64,000 bases of DNA from Sinonovacula constricta. Its lineage: Eukaryota; Mollusca; Bivalvia; Cardiida; Solecurtidae. Where the stretch lies: assembly GCA_007844125.1 (NCBI GenBank), contig CM017567.1, positions 35,672,957 to 35,736,956 on the forward strand. The letters are read 5' to 3'. Below are positions 1 to 11,757 of this stretch, one piece after another. Below the pieces are notes generated by a model. It worked only from the letters and a program-made list of their open reading frames with translations, was not told the DNA's origin and ran no database searches. The translations under genes were made by a program, and so were the position numbers. Each line of letters begins with the position of its first letter. The stretch's first letter is position 1.

Positions 1-229
1 GCATTTAACATCAGTTTTTTTCTTTAAATGTGAAATTCTCTTGTTTTGTTTTCACTTTGTTTTGTATCAAAACTATGCACCAGAATAACTGTTATACATG
101 TACACAAGCAGCATACGGACAATCAGTTTCAAATTTTTACTACATGGCTTTATATAGAAGATACCATGGACACACCCTTAGCGGCAAATTCTTTTAACAC
201 CTCTAAACACAGGGCCACCCAAGGAATAT

Positions 230-845
230 GTAAACCAAATATAGAGGCTTTAGATCTTGTGGTTTCTGGCAAGTATATTTTCAAAGGTTTCCTATACCGC
301 CATTGAGAAAAATGACCATGTTTTTCAATGGATCAAAATTCTGTTAACAATCTTCATACGCAGCTATCTAAGGAACATGTGTACTATATATCAAGGCTAT
401 AGCTCTTGTAGTTTCTGACAAGAAATTCTAGTTTTTATATATAACCATATACTGAAACTGGCCACGCCCCTGGAAGCCATGTTTTTTATGGATCATAATT
501 CTTTGAACAATCTTAATACAGAGCTATCCAAGGAACATGTGTACTAAAATTAATATCAAAGCTGTAGGTCTTGTGGTTTCTGACAAGAAGATTTTCAAAG
601 TTTTTCTCACTTAATGGCCAACGCCCCTGGCAGCCATGTTTTTGAATGGATCAAAATTATTTTTAACGTTTCATTCCCTCTGCCTACTGAAGCTTCTGAG
701 ATAAGTTTGGCTGAATTTGGCCTTGCAGTTTCTGTCATATTAAAATGTTGATGGACGAGTGATGCAAGACACTGGACACCAGATGATTGGCGATCACAAT
801 AGCTCACCCTGAGCACAAGTTTAGGTAAGCTCAGGTGGCTACTCT
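230..845. repeat. Dispersed/tandem repeat, about three units of 154-164 bp with a tail
   Basis: Seen: the landmark 'CCATGTTTTT..ATGGATCA' recurs at about 315, 478 and 632. Each copy is followed by 'ACAATCTT', 'AGCTATC.AAGGAACATGTG' and 'GT.GTTTCTGACAAGAA'. The last unit runs into 'GATCACAATAGCTCACC' and 'AGGTAAGCTCAGGTGGCT' (about 793-841). Known from memory: repeats of this form with a tail of this type are abundant in bivalve genomes. No coding potential is claimed. Positions 1-229 show nothing I can name. Confidence 0.65.
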
Positions 846-964
846 TATTTTCTTTGATTTTAAAACTATTTTTATATAAACAAGTACTTTTAATCATAAA
901 GTGTTCTGCCATATTCGCATAAAATATATAGGTTTGTAAAATAAACTCCAATATTTTGTGATAT

Positions 965-1250
965 GATGTTTTTCAAGATACCCATTGCTACTCACCTCAT
1001 GGAGGTACATAATAATGGAAACTTAAACACCACAGGCTGCATAGCATGGGTCCAACTTCTACATCTGCTGTCACCATGGTAACAAAGACAATATTTTAGG
1101 TATTTAGTATAAATATCTACAAGACAAACATCTATAATACATAACATCAAGTGGTCTCACTTTCCCATCTGCTGCATCCACTGTCTCCAAGGAAACAGAC
1201 ATAGAAACATAGATAACAGATAAACAGTATTCCTTTAAGTTAATTTATAT
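965..1250 (+). repeat. Dispersed repeat, second copy at 9905-10080
   Basis: The landmarks 'GGTACATAATAA.GGAA', 'CTCCATAGCA.GGGTC' (here CTGCATAGCATGGGTC), 'CACATCTGCT', 'CACTGTC.CCA.GGAA' and 'AGAAACATAGATAA' appear in the same order here and at 9905-10080. Both copies are diverged. The family is not identified. Positions 1251-2120 hold no supported gene; a 182-codon minus-strand frame there runs into the SINE at 2121 and looks fortuitous. Confidence 0.5.
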
Positions 1251-2120
1251 TCAATTTGTAAATTCAAATTGTATGATTTGTTTGATTAATCAATTAGCTT
1301 TTGTTTGACCGAAAAACAGTTGCCTAAGGTGTACTATTACATAAATATTTTTTTTTTAAAAGACAATAGTGTTGGCGCTACAGAAATTAGAAAATCTCCA
1401 AAATAGCTAAGAGATCAGTGCCTACAGTAGACAAGGGTATAGTTACTTATAGAGGTTTAGTTGCCAGGCGACCTTCCAGGGACCTCATTTTTGTTCTGCC
1501 AAATAACTTGAAATAAGTTTCATAGAAAAAAAAGTAGTTCTGGAACAGACAGAATGAGGAAGTAGTGTAAAGCAATCTTTACAAGCTTTTAGAGAGATAA
1601 GTTTGGCAAGGTCCAGATGGGTAGGTTTCTCATCCAAGTCAGAAGCGTAAGGAGACTAGCTGGAGTGGAGAGCCATTGTAGGAACAGGGAATTGGTTCTG
1701 TCTGCAATGATAACAGAAGAGGAGGGAGAAGAAGGAGAGCAAGGTAACAATGGCACTAGGTAAAGGAACCCATGGTTTACAACTTCCAGACTGCTAAGAA
1801 CTGGTGACCAGTGCCCTGTGACTGGTGGAATCAAAAGCTTGACCAGTGACTGGTTCATGAAAGATTGGTGCCTGGCCAGCCAACCATGGTAGTAGGAAAT
1901 TGGCATGTGTATCAACAGGCAAGGCGGCAAAGAATGTTGACATGCTGGCCATGAGTGTCTCTTGTGCAGATCTAGAAGTAGAAATTCTGGAAGTACAGAA
2001 AGAAGGAGATCTATCTGTAGTAGAATGTCTCTTATGGCTTTTAGTAAGACTCCTAAAATGTCTAACTGACTTGTGTGTGGGAGGACGATCTTAAGAGTTT
2101 TCAGACTTTCCACGAGTATG

Positions 2121-2340
2121 TTTATTGGGTTTATCATCCAATCAGCAGTATTTCAGTTATCTGGAGACGGTGTTCACTTTAAGCAGATACAGTGCTGCCT
2201 TCACTGTGCATAGCATGGTGTAAGCACCTGGCATGATACCACACCCAGTCACATTATCCTAACACTAGGCCAACCAGTCATGGAACTACCCTTATATTTG
2301 CATGAGCGTTAGCAGGGAAGCTATACCACTAGCATTATGG
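2121..2340 (-). mobile_element. SINE fragment, family A (tRNA head missing)
   Basis: It shares an ordered set of landmarks with the copies at 3804, 4453 and 11432: 'GGGTTTATCATCC', 'TATTTCAGTTATCTGGAGA', 'GCATAGCATGG', 'CATGATACCACACCCAGTC' and 'AGCTATACCACTA'. The longer copies end on the right in a tRNA-like sequence readable on the minus strand, so the element is oriented minus. This copy stops before the tRNA-like head. Confidence 0.6.
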
Positions 2341-3803
2341 AAAATGGCCAATTGCTTAAAATTAAAAATATTAAAAAAAAATTCTGCCTGCTGAAGCCTC
2401 TTTGAAAGTTCAGCTGAATTTGGTCCAGCTATTTCAGCTTACCCTGAGCTTAAGTTCAGGTGTGCTAAAGAAAAGAAATCACACAATATGTTTTAAGTGC
2501 TTTTAACTTTAAATTTCATACACTGCATAAGAAACATAGAAGTTTGCCTTGACTTAAGTCTTAGCCAATATAGCCAAGTCCCTTGGCAACACTTCTACTG
2601 TACTTTGCCCAAGGTGATCACTTCAGGAGTACTTTTTGTCTTTGTTATATCACGCCAACACAATTATGATCATAATGGTATCATCCAGATAACTATTGGT
2701 AAAGGAAGACCCCAGACTTATGAATCCGAACCCTGGTGTTGAGGTGCCAAGGAATTACTATAGTCGGCTACTCTCCTGACTTAAGACGTGTGTTATTCAG
2801 TTATTCCATCACTAATGAGAACAGAATACACTTTAGACAAGTTTACATTAACAGAACACTCTAAGCAATGTAGTAATTGTTGCTTAGATGTCATACCATA
2901 AAACACAACCCACCTGATAATGATTGTATAATCAGCAGTGTCCCTTCAGGAATGTGAATTTCCATGTTCAAAGCAGGGCATAGCAAAATCATTAAAAATG
3001 GTATATAGAAGGTATTACTCCCTTTCTAAAGCTGAAGCAGATGTTAGGGTGTCATGCCCCATTATTTATGGCATGCTGTCATAGTTAGGGAAGTTGTATA
3101 TATGTATTTAGTCGACAATGTCTCTGGAAAACTGTTATAACCTTAAGGCAGCCAGCATTCACTACAACCTTTGTTTTTCCTCACCTTTTTCTGTACCCTT
3201 TGTTTATTGGGTTTATCGAGAGGTCATGTTTGCTTTCAAGGTTCATGATTGTATGATTCCAGCGAGGCCAGATACGCTAGGTCCTCCTCCATGCATAGGC
3301 CCGCAGCTCCATAAGCCCCTCCAGGTCAGCTGTGATGTTGGCCTGGAAGATTTTTACTATGTATTCATACAAAACTGGACTTGTAACTTATCTGACTTGC
3401 ATGGGTTAGAGTCCTGTTTGGAGCCAAGAACTTAAGGTGAGGTCTTCTATCTGACCTGCAGTGTGCCCGTGGTTCTATACAGACAATTGTCTGGGGTCTA
3501 CCCACACCAAGATTGCTGGACTTCTCTAATGACCATAACTGTGGCACTGCGATGTATTACTAAAAAAAAGATAATGAATAACTGTTAATAATTTGAAGTC
3601 AGAACGCCTGCTCTTGTCATTGGCTTTATTTTTGCATATAATGGAAAATAATTCTTGGTACAATTCCTCTAATTTTATAATTAAGAAATTATTGATTGTG
3701 TCAGTCCATTAAAAGCAAGAAGGATTACCATGGCAACTCTAACCTCTTGGCCACAGAGAACATCAAACTGCTGCAGCCACTATTACTCTATTATACAGCA
3801 AAG
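2341..3803. other. Intergenic sequence, no gene supported
   Basis: Only short open frames are present. A GGAAGACCCCAGAC-like stretch near 2705, and a minus-strand stretch near 3430-3520 translating as GVGRPQT...EPR, resemble the dispersed repeat better seen at 17690-17800. A second weak tail of the 790-840 type lies near 2400-2470. I see nothing else I can name. Confidence 0.5.
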
Positions 3804-4040
3804 GTTTGTTTTTTGAGTTTTTCATCCCACCAATAATATGTTAGTTATCGGGAGACGGTGTCCACTTGAAGCAGATAAAGTGCTGCCTTCACTGTGTGTA
3901 GCATGCCGTGAACACCTGCCATGATACCACACCCAGTCACATTATCCTGACATCGGGCCAACCAATTGTGGAACTACCTTTATATTTGCTTGAGCATTAG
4001 CAAGGGAGCTATACCACTACCATTTTCAACGACTTTGCAA
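3804..4040 (-). mobile_element. SINE fragment, family A
   Basis: It carries the family landmarks TTTTTCATCCCACCAA, GTTATCGGGAGACGGTGTCC, GCATGCCGTGAACACCTG and CATGATACCACACCCAGTC, and ends at ACCACTACCATTTTCAACGA. The tRNA-like head is absent. Confidence 0.6.
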
Positions 4041-4452
4041 AGGTTTACACAGTGTAAGATTAAGAAATAATAAATCATACTCAATAAATGCTTTGTTCAT
4101 AAATTGAGAAACTGTATATATACTAACCAATAAAACAAGAAATAAAATTTAAAATATGTGCCATAAGAACAGAAATATGTATGATTTGATTCCGAGATTC
4201 CTGCATGACAGGTCAGTACTCCACCCGTATGTGCACTTTGTTTTGCTTCATGCTCGATTTTTGTTCTTTTATTATGCATTGTGACCAGTAAAATGAATTC
4301 AGACAATCTTTAAAACATCCAATGTTTTGATTTTAAGTGATCAGTTTATTTGAATCAAAGATGGGCCCAGAGGGATCAACCAATCTTTTATGTCTTAAAT
4401 CTTCTGTAACATTTATTTTTTGTTTTGAACTGTTTTGCATGGCTTAAAGAAA

Positions 4453-4714
4453 TGTTTGTTTGTTGGGTTTATCATCCCAACAACAGTATTTCAGTTATCT
4501 GGAGTTATCTTGAAGCCTTCATTGTGTATAGCATGCCATGAACACCTGGCATGATCCCAGTCATGGAAACTACTTTTTTTTTTTCTTAAGCGTTAGCAAG
4601 GGTGATAAACCACTACCACTTTTAACGACTTTGATATGTCGTGGCCCACTATTGAACCCGGAGCCTCCCCTACCTGAAGTTGACGCTCTACCAATTGCGC
4701 TACCAGGTCTGATT
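4453..4714 (-). mobile_element. SINE, family A, with tRNA-like head
   Basis: The left part has the family tail (GGGTTTATCATCCC, CAGTTATCTGGAG). The right end, read on the minus strand, gives CAGACCTGGTAGCGCAATTG with an A-box (TAGCGCAATTGG), and a B-box-like GGGTTCAATA. That order of pol III promoter boxes marks a tRNA-derived SINE. The middle is internally deleted compared with the copy at 11432. Confidence 0.7.
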
Positions 4715-5407
4715 TTTTGTATTCCAGCATTTGATTCACTGGGGCAGCCAAAGGGAGATCATCAGTTGGTGCCTTCACTGCACCATGCCATGCTGATCTG
4801 GGGCACCATCCCCTGACCTGTAATCATTATGGTCAGTTTTCACAGTTATATTACAAATAATGTCACTGCCTAACAGCAGAAATGATTGAAAGCAAGTATT
4901 TAATAAAAATTTAGGGCTATTATTACTTTTTTGTTTACTTAGAAAATACTTATTTCTGTATCAACAAGCACTTTTGCACATAAAGTGTATGGTCATATTT
5001 GCATGAAATACACAGTATGTACAGTCTTCACATTAATTTTTTTCCGAACCACTTGCCCCTTTAGGTAAGCTGCTGGAAAATCACTTGCCCGAAATAGGTT
5101 TCACTAGCCCGAAAACATCATTGCAAAACATCAAGCCGGGGCATTTGTCGGTCTTTCTGCCATTGGGTTATAAACAAATTAAATACTTTAATTTTAACAT
5201 ATTACAATGTTTCGTAGACAAATCCTATCACAGTCAAGTTTTCAACTTTCGGTATGACATAGGAATGCAATGGAATTTCTTTAGCGAAATGTGCAAAATG
5301 GAAATTCAAATCTTTTTAATCATATTTTCATATGTCATATCTAAGAGTAAATTACTATATGAATATATAAAAATTAATTGCAAGATAAAAATTTTATTAT
5401 GAATTCT
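4715..5407. other. Intergenic sequence, no gene supported
   Basis: Only short AT-rich open frames are seen. No repeat family is recognised beyond weak similarity to dispersed repeats. Confidence 0.4.
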
Positions 5408-6707
5408 CAGGTCTTTTTCAGCCTGTCTCATGGGGCCATATTCCCAATGCCAAATAGCGACCATTTTTCTCAATTTCAAGAAAAAACTTCCCAATCTTAT
5501 AAATTAATTCCCATTTGAACCAAAATGCCTTTTACCTATAAAAATAAATAACCAAGAAACCATAAAATCAAGAGACTTTTCCAATTACGCGATTTGTTTG
5601 TTGACTTTTGATCGGGGATCTGTGAAAACTACTTTCCGTGAAAATATGTATGAATGTAACTGGTGAAAAAATAGACTCTTACCCAGCCGTATACCGTAAT
5701 CAATCGGAACACCTCGGATAATTCACGAATCATCTCTCAGATGTATGTAGGTAGTCGGATCACCTCGGCCATTTATCTAAATGGGACTTCTTTTGAGACA
5801 GACGTCAAAACAAAGATTGCAGCTCGGTTGACAGCTCACTACAGTACGATGCCAGTAAAACTTCAATCTGCGGCGGCTTCAAATTTAAATCATCCAATTT
5901 TAATTTACTCAGCGCAGCAGACATGTAGCTGTCAAACAATGGCAGTGTCTATGTTTTGTGCGAACTACTTAGGCATATTTTTCTTCCGACTTCCGGCGAA
6001 CAAAATGATCGTGATTTCTTTAAGTATTATTGCACCAGATACATCCGAGGGATGATCGTCCCCAGGACGGAATTACCTAAGGAGTTCCGATTTTTTCCGT
6101 AACGCAAGATGAAGATGCGTCATGGTGCCATTCCAGATAACATTATAGTCATTTATGGTTTGAAAATTAACATTATTTCATAAAAAAAGTATTTTCGCCA
6201 TAACTGTTTGACTGCGTATAAAACAGAAAGAAGTTATGAGGCAAAAACGGTATGTGCAGTACCGGCTTTTATACTGACCCGCAAAATATAGTGACGAAAA
6301 ATGTTGCAAAACAGTAAATACTACACGATCTAGACTCTACCAACTTCTGCAAATGATGACCATAATACCATCCAGCACAGCAGCTGTGGAGAGAGGGTTA
6401 TGCAACATGAACCTACTATGCACCTCTTTGACAAGCTCACTTGGCCAGGAAAAACTCTCCAATTTAATGAGAATCTGTATTGAAGACCCTGCAGAGCTTT
6501 CTAAACAAACTCTGGAAGAGCTCTGTAACACTTTTAGGGACATAAAAGCAAGGAAGATTTAGCTTCAATACAGAAAAACAAAAGTTGAAATTTCCCAATT
6601 GGTTTGATTTGTCAATACTTTTCATTTCCAAATTTGACTATTTACCGTGACAAAAATTCCCAATTTGGGCTGGAGCCTTTTCCCCCAAAACCCCTGAAAA
6701 AGCCCTG
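5408..6707 (+). mobile_element. Internally deleted hAT-type DNA transposon
   Basis: Seen: the left end reads CAGGTCTTTTTCAG and the reverse complement of the right end reads CAGGGCTTTTTCAG, an imperfect terminal inverted repeat. Inside, an open frame at 6353-6562 encodes a hAT C-terminal dimerisation domain. Known: hAT elements have short TIRs often starting CAGGG and make 8-bp target duplications. An exact 8-bp duplication is not visible here; both flanks share only ATTCT. Inferred: an old non-autonomous derivative that lost the catalytic core but kept the end of the transposase gene. Confidence 0.6.
6353..6562 (+). pseudogene. hAT transposase C-terminal dimerisation domain remnant
   Basis: The 69-codon frame reads ...IIPSSTAAVERGLCNMN... 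followed by LGQEKLSNLMRI. This is the signature of the hAT C-terminal dimerisation domain (S-T/S-A-x-V-E-R-G/S-F/L plus a hydrophobic LS.LM motif), of the type seen in ZNF862/KIAA1586-like domesticated hAT proteins. The frame is open upstream to about 6297, so the first ATG is probably not the original start. No catalytic or zinc-finger part lies upstream inside the TIRs. A domesticated short protein is possible but unsupported. Confidence 0.65.
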
Positions 6708-7954
6708 ATTCTTATTGTGAATGTTACATTGTTGCAATAGAAAATCACCATTTCATCAATTTCACAAATGACTTGTTGTATACAGGGTGTTTGGTAGACT
6801 TTCATGGGTCAATGACCTCTCAGTCAAAATTTTCAAGGGTCAAATTCAAATACCTAGGGGTCAATTTTGTGCGTCGTGCATCACATCATTCAGCGTAAAT
6901 GTTGCTTGTGTTTTATTATTTACAGTTTATTATTCACCTGTTTATTTAGTATTTATTACATTGTTTTTTTTACTTTTTTTCTTCGCATCTTTCTTATTTC
7001 TCTTTAAAACATTTCATTCATCTTTTTGTTATATATAATTATGTTATTGATGACCGCATTTTGAAAAAATTAGTTTGTAGTTTATTGATACTGTTGATAG
7101 TTTGTTAGTCTGTTGGAGACAAGTAAATAACCAGAATATTGCTTAACAGTTTATTATTTTTTCTGCATCTCAATTATAACAATCAAATGGAAAAAATGCA
7201 AGAAATCAGAACCTGAAAACTTTTGAAAGCACATGCATAAAACGTAATAAATATAATACATGGAAGTTAGCTATTTTTAATATCATTATGCAAAATTTCA
7301 CCTGTAAAAAACTTGAAACATAAATAATTATGCACATACAAAGCACCTTTGCTAATTAAATATACCTCAAGGCAACGCAAGACATGAAGAACTGTATTTT
7401 AAACAAGATGTACTGAGTCAAATTGTAATAAATAAAACCCACAATTCACAATTATTTTAGGGTTTTCTCGTTTGTTTACAGAAATAATTCTCTACTAGAA
7501 GAATTGTCAAACAGCAGTACTGTAAAGCCTACCTAAAATGTTGGACCTATAAATGTGTGCTAGCAACACTTTACAATTGCCAGCTTGTTCATTGACTCAT
7601 CTTCAAACCGATCACTCATTATTACATATGTGAGATATGCATACAGTAAATAAAATAAACTGAATGAAGTGTAGTGATAAAACAGCCATTTATGTTTTTA
7701 CTTGTACTTTTATACTGATTCATCAAATTGATCCTTAAAATATACTGATATTGCTAAAAACATTTATCAGCACTGGACTGGAAAATTATCCTTGCCTGGG
7801 GTGTAGCCACTACCTTAACATCCCTATATTTTTCTTCACTCATAAACTCATATACATCTTGCAGGCAACCACCACTTTTTACCTTGAAACTGTTGAGAGT
7901 ATCAACAGTTGCACAAACCTTTATGTTTACAGCGTCAATGTTTAATTTATCTTG
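6708..7954. other. AT-rich intergenic sequence, no gene supported
   Basis: Short open frames are present but none has recognisable domain content. A hydrophobic 83-codon frame at 6787-7038 arises from T-rich DNA and is not called. Confidence 0.4.
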
Positions 7955-9895
7955 TTAAAATAGCTTGACACAAGCCAATACATCAACAACGAAGGCAGTC
8001 CGAGGAATAAATCCAGAACTCCTTACAGATTTCAAGATTCCTTTTGCTTCAACATTTTCGTTTGCAGCCTCTGAATCCAATGCCATTATCAATGCTGGGT
8101 AGACCTGGTGAATGGCCTTGACTGCTGCTTCTAGGGAAAGCCACCTAAAGCTGACTGGTTCCTTCAGTGTCACGTGTGTGTCACAATATCATTTCTATCT
8201 CTCGTAGAGTGTTGTAAGGCACTGCTGAATTGTGAAAGAAGCGGTACACATTCTTCACAGCCATATGGTAGTCTGCAAATGACTGAGTTTCATAGCAGGC
8301 CTGACCCGCACACAATGCAAGGAGGTGGGCAACACAGTGCACCTGTACTAAGCGAGGGTTTTCTTTTCTGAGGAGGGCACCAAGACCACTTTTACGGCCA
8401 GTCATGACTGCTGCCCCTTCACTTGCCATTGAAATCACTCTCATCATGTCCAGTCCTAATGTTGCACATGCATCTTTAATGGCAGCGACTAATGTCTCTG
8501 ACTTGCCGTTGACTACACTGACACAGTCTACAAAGTGCACTACAGTCTCTGTAGAATCAATTTTAAAGCATTTGAAATAAATGTTCAGTTTCTTTTGAAT
8601 GGTGATGTCAGTGGTTTCATCAACAATGAGTCCAACAAAGTCACTACACACTAAGTCTTTCTGAACACGTTCATATATCTCATCGTTGCTGGCATCAATC
8701 ATTTGTTCCTGAGAGTCCATGCTGGTGTAGATTTTCTTCTTGTCCTGAAGAGCAGAGCACCCATTCTCTTGCTGCAAGGTGATAAGTTTGTTGTGGGTTC
8801 TGAGAGGCAGGTTGTTCTTCACAACGAAGTAAGCTGTTCTCAGCTGGGCTTCCTGAAACATAAAATAATATTTTATCAATAGTAGAACATTGGACTGCCA
8901 TTCTGGAATTCCCTGCTTCAATTCAGTTTATTACACCCAAATTAATAGGCAATAATGTTACAAAACAGACCATTTAAAACTGTCATGTGAATTTAAAAAT
9001 AAAAGGACAACATATCATCACTTTGATAGCAAACTAGTGTTAATGAACCATGGTAATTGTTATATTATGGCTGCAAATTTGCTACAAGGAATACAAATTT
9101 AAATAACAGAAACTAAAAAAGTAATGAAATATTACAAATTTAACTGTCTTGTGTTTTATGTAAAATGTAACTGTTTAGTGATTTATAAAAGTATAGGCTT
9201 CATTTTTATCATACTGCACATATTCAGTGTTTTATAACAGAAGTTACAATTATATGACCTTTCCTTAGTAATTTTTCATAGTTTAACACTCATAAAAAAG
9301 TTTATGAATAAGTCTATAACAAATATTAGAAATAATGTCATAAAATGTTTTTGTTTTTAGTAACTTTTAGGTAAGCATCATTATTGTTTTTTGCAATAAC
9401 TGCTTGTGTTGCATTCTCATACAAGTATTTACCACATGTGTATTATATAATGTACAAAATGTATGGTTTTGAGGCCCACAACAATGATAATAAAACTCAT
9501 TAATATAACCACAACATTGATTTAAAGCATGACCACTAATCTGATATTGTGTTGCAAATTAAAAGAAAATTAATGTGCATAATGCACATATATCTTTTAA
9601 AATTTGTTTCAATTATTCATGTTTTGTGACCTTTATTGGATACACTGTGACAACTGCATTGGATTCAATATATATTATGTACTTACTAATAATGTACAGA
9701 AAAATGGAAAAGTTTCTACTAACCTTTGACTGAGAATCTTCACAAGCCTGTTTGTTTGCCTTAACATGAAATATATCCAGTTTGTTTTTTTACACTGCAC
9801 AAAAACACGGGCATTGGCTAACTCAAGGTGGTCAGGGTTCTTGTTGGTATGTCTGTCTACCACTTCAGCTATTGCGGCCAGTCCAATACATGTAT
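7955..9895 (-). pseudogene. hAT-like (ZNF862/KIAA1586-type) transposase pseudogene with an intron
   Basis: Read on the minus strand, a 5' segment (9724 to about 9890) ends at donor AAAG|GTTAGT. An 871-bp intron follows (9723-8853) and ends TTTATGTTTCAG|GAAGCC. Exon sequence then runs to 8181 and, after a frameshift, to 7955. The core includes FVGLIVDETTDIT (RNase H-like fold, first acidic region), VMTGRKSGLGALLRKENPRL and VHCVAHLLALCAGQA, typical of the hAT-like ZNF862/KIAA1586 group. After ...REIEMIL a stop interrupts, and homology resumes in another frame with VTLKEPVSFRWLSLEAAVKA. A second frame problem lies at the A-run in the 5' exon. No C-terminal dimerisation domain is seen downstream. 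With at least two frame breaks it is scored a pseudogene; assembly indels are the alternative. Confidence 0.75.
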
Positions 9896-9904
9896 GTCAT
9901 GTAT

Positions 9905-10080
9905 AGGATGTTTCTCAGGATACCTAACCCTACTTACCTAAATGGGGTACATAATAAAGGAACACTGGGAACATCTACACTGTAGGCTCCATAGCAGGGG
10001 TCTGACTTCCACATCTGCTACATCCACTGTCACCATGGAAATAGCCTTAGAAACATAGATAAAATATGAACAGTATACTT
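9905..10080 (+). repeat. Dispersed repeat, partner of 965-1250
   Basis: The landmark order is the same: GATGTTTCTCAGGATACC, GGGGTACATAATAAAGGAA, GGCTCCATAGCAGGGGTC, CACATCTGCTACATCCACTG, CACCATGGAAATAG and AGAAACATAGATAAA. The family is not named. Confidence 0.5.
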
Positions 10081-10089
10081 ATATTAAAC

Positions 10090-10370
10090 ATGCACTTATT
10101 CTACTACTACTTATACAACTACCACCACTACAACCACTCCTACTGTGACCCACACCTCTACCATCATTACATCCACTACCACAACCCATAACTTCCGCTA
10201 CCACTACTACATTGTACAACTATACTACTACTACTACTTCTGCTGCTCCTTCAACCACCACCACAACTGCACATTCTACCACTACCACTACATGCACCAC
10301 TCTTTCTATCAGCACAACATCTACTGCTTCTACCACCACCACTACTTCTACACTAACAACATTCTATCCT
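10090..10370 (+). repeat. Degenerate (ACT/ACC)n trinucleotide repeat
   Basis: Imperfect trinucleotides of the ACT, ACC and TCT type run through the interval. One frame reads as a Thr/Ser-rich stretch (TTTTTSAAPSTTTTT), another as His/Tyr-rich. No start context, splice sites or neighbouring domain supports a gene, so it is annotated as simple sequence. A mucin-like exon remnant cannot be excluded. Confidence 0.6.
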
Positions 10371-10558
10371 CTTACCCCAGTGTTGCTGATACATCTTGGG
10401 TGCAGCTGTTTTTCTTTCTCTGACAGCCAACATTCTGTGGCAGAATCTCTCAGCAGATCTGTATAAAGACAATATTAGGTATATTAGGTCATTTGCATCA
10501 AAAAATAGTTTCTCAAATACCGTAAGTATTAAACTGTTGAAGTGAGATACATCGGATC

Positions 10559-10863
10559 ACAATATAATGGGATGGGATGGGATTAGCCTGCATTTTTGCC
10601 GATACTGTGCAGCGGCATTTCTATCATGATAGCACAGGGGCACTTTTGAGGTGCCCATGGACTGAACCCAGCCAGTCCATTATACTGACACTGAAGAGTC
10701 AAGCGTAATGCTGTCCCCTCAGCCCTGAGCATTAGGAGGGAAGCCACTTTAACCAACTTTAAAAAGTCTTTGGTTTGACCCGACCGGGGTTTGAACCCAC
10801 GATCTCCCGATTCGCAAGCCAACGCTCTACCAATTGAGCTATTGCGGCCGATACAATATAATG
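10559..10863 (-). mobile_element. Full-length tRNA-derived SINE with 11-bp target duplication
   Basis: Minus strand: the head has an A-box (TAGCTCAATTGG), then GAGCGTTGGCTTGCGAATCG and a B-box (GGTTCAAACCC). The body ends in an (ATCCC)n-like tail, seen on plus as GGGATGGGATGGGATTAG near 10569. Flanking 11-bp direct repeats ACAATATAATG lie at 10559-10569 and 10853-10863. The combination of pol III boxes, a short tandem tail and an exact duplication is diagnostic of a SINE insertion mobilised by LINE machinery. Confidence 0.85.
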
Positions 10864-11431
10864 AATGTACAGGCTTTTATACTGGCCAGTGTGGTCATTC
10901 TTTCTATACTTTCTATGAGAAAAATGTTACTTTACTTTAAATTGTGATACAATGGGTGTCCACGCTTGATGTGATAAAAATTATAAGTCCCTTCAAACAA
11001 TTATATACTTAATTAGCCACCAATTTTGCAAATGCTGAATGCAGACACTCATCAGCGTGACAAGTTACAAGGTAACAGTTGGAATATGTTATAGTCGTTT
11101 CCGCTAATATTGTGGGTCTAAACTATGGTATTCCCGGAAGCCAATCTTTCCTAAGAAGGTCAACAATGGCTAAAGTAAACAAACAAAAACTTTTCATTAC
11201 CGTACCTCTACAATACGAAGTGCGACAAATTTTTTTTACAGACCTAAAGAAAGTGGTAGGGTCAGGCACATTTTTAGGTACAGTCGAGTGACAACTTCTT
11301 TTTTAGGCCTAGTATTCAAACTCCCATTACCTCCAGTGACACGTCAATTCATTAACAGAAAGCTTTAGGGCTGTTGCAGTATTACTGGGTAAAGTCAATG
11401 AAGTACTGCGATACACAATGAACATACTGGT

Positions 11432-11757
11432 TTTGTTTGTTTGTAAATTGGGTTTATCTTCCCATCAACATTATTTCAGTTACCTGGAGATGGTGTCCAC
11501 TTGAGACAAATTCAGTGTTGCCTTTACTGTGTATAGCATGCCATAAACACCTGTCATGATACCACACCCAGTCACATTATCTTGACACTGGGCCAACCAA
11601 TTGTGGAACGCACACTCATTTATATTTACTTGAGCTTTAGCAAGGGAGCTATATCACTACCATTTTTAACGACTTTGGTATGTTACGGCCCTGGATCGAA
11701 CCCGGGGCCTCCCGTACCTCTAGAGCCGATTCTCTACTGATTGCATAAGCAGGTCTG
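11432..11757 (-). mobile_element. SINE, family A, longest copy
   Basis: This is the most complete family A copy. The tail side begins GGGTTTATCTTCCCATCAAC. The body has CACACCCAGTCACATTATC. The tRNA-like head on the minus strand is CAGACCTGCTTATGCAATCA, with B-box GGGTTCGATCC near 11695. The A-box is diverged. No clear target duplication was found. Confidence 0.7.

Noticed and set aside
1589..2137. 182-codon minus-strand frame
   Set aside because: It begins inside a SINE fragment, has no domain features and is not seen elsewhere in the window.
10145..10466. Mucin-like Thr-rich protein
   Set aside because: Only degenerate ACC/ACT trinucleotides support it. No adjoining exon or domain, and several frames are equally low-complexity.
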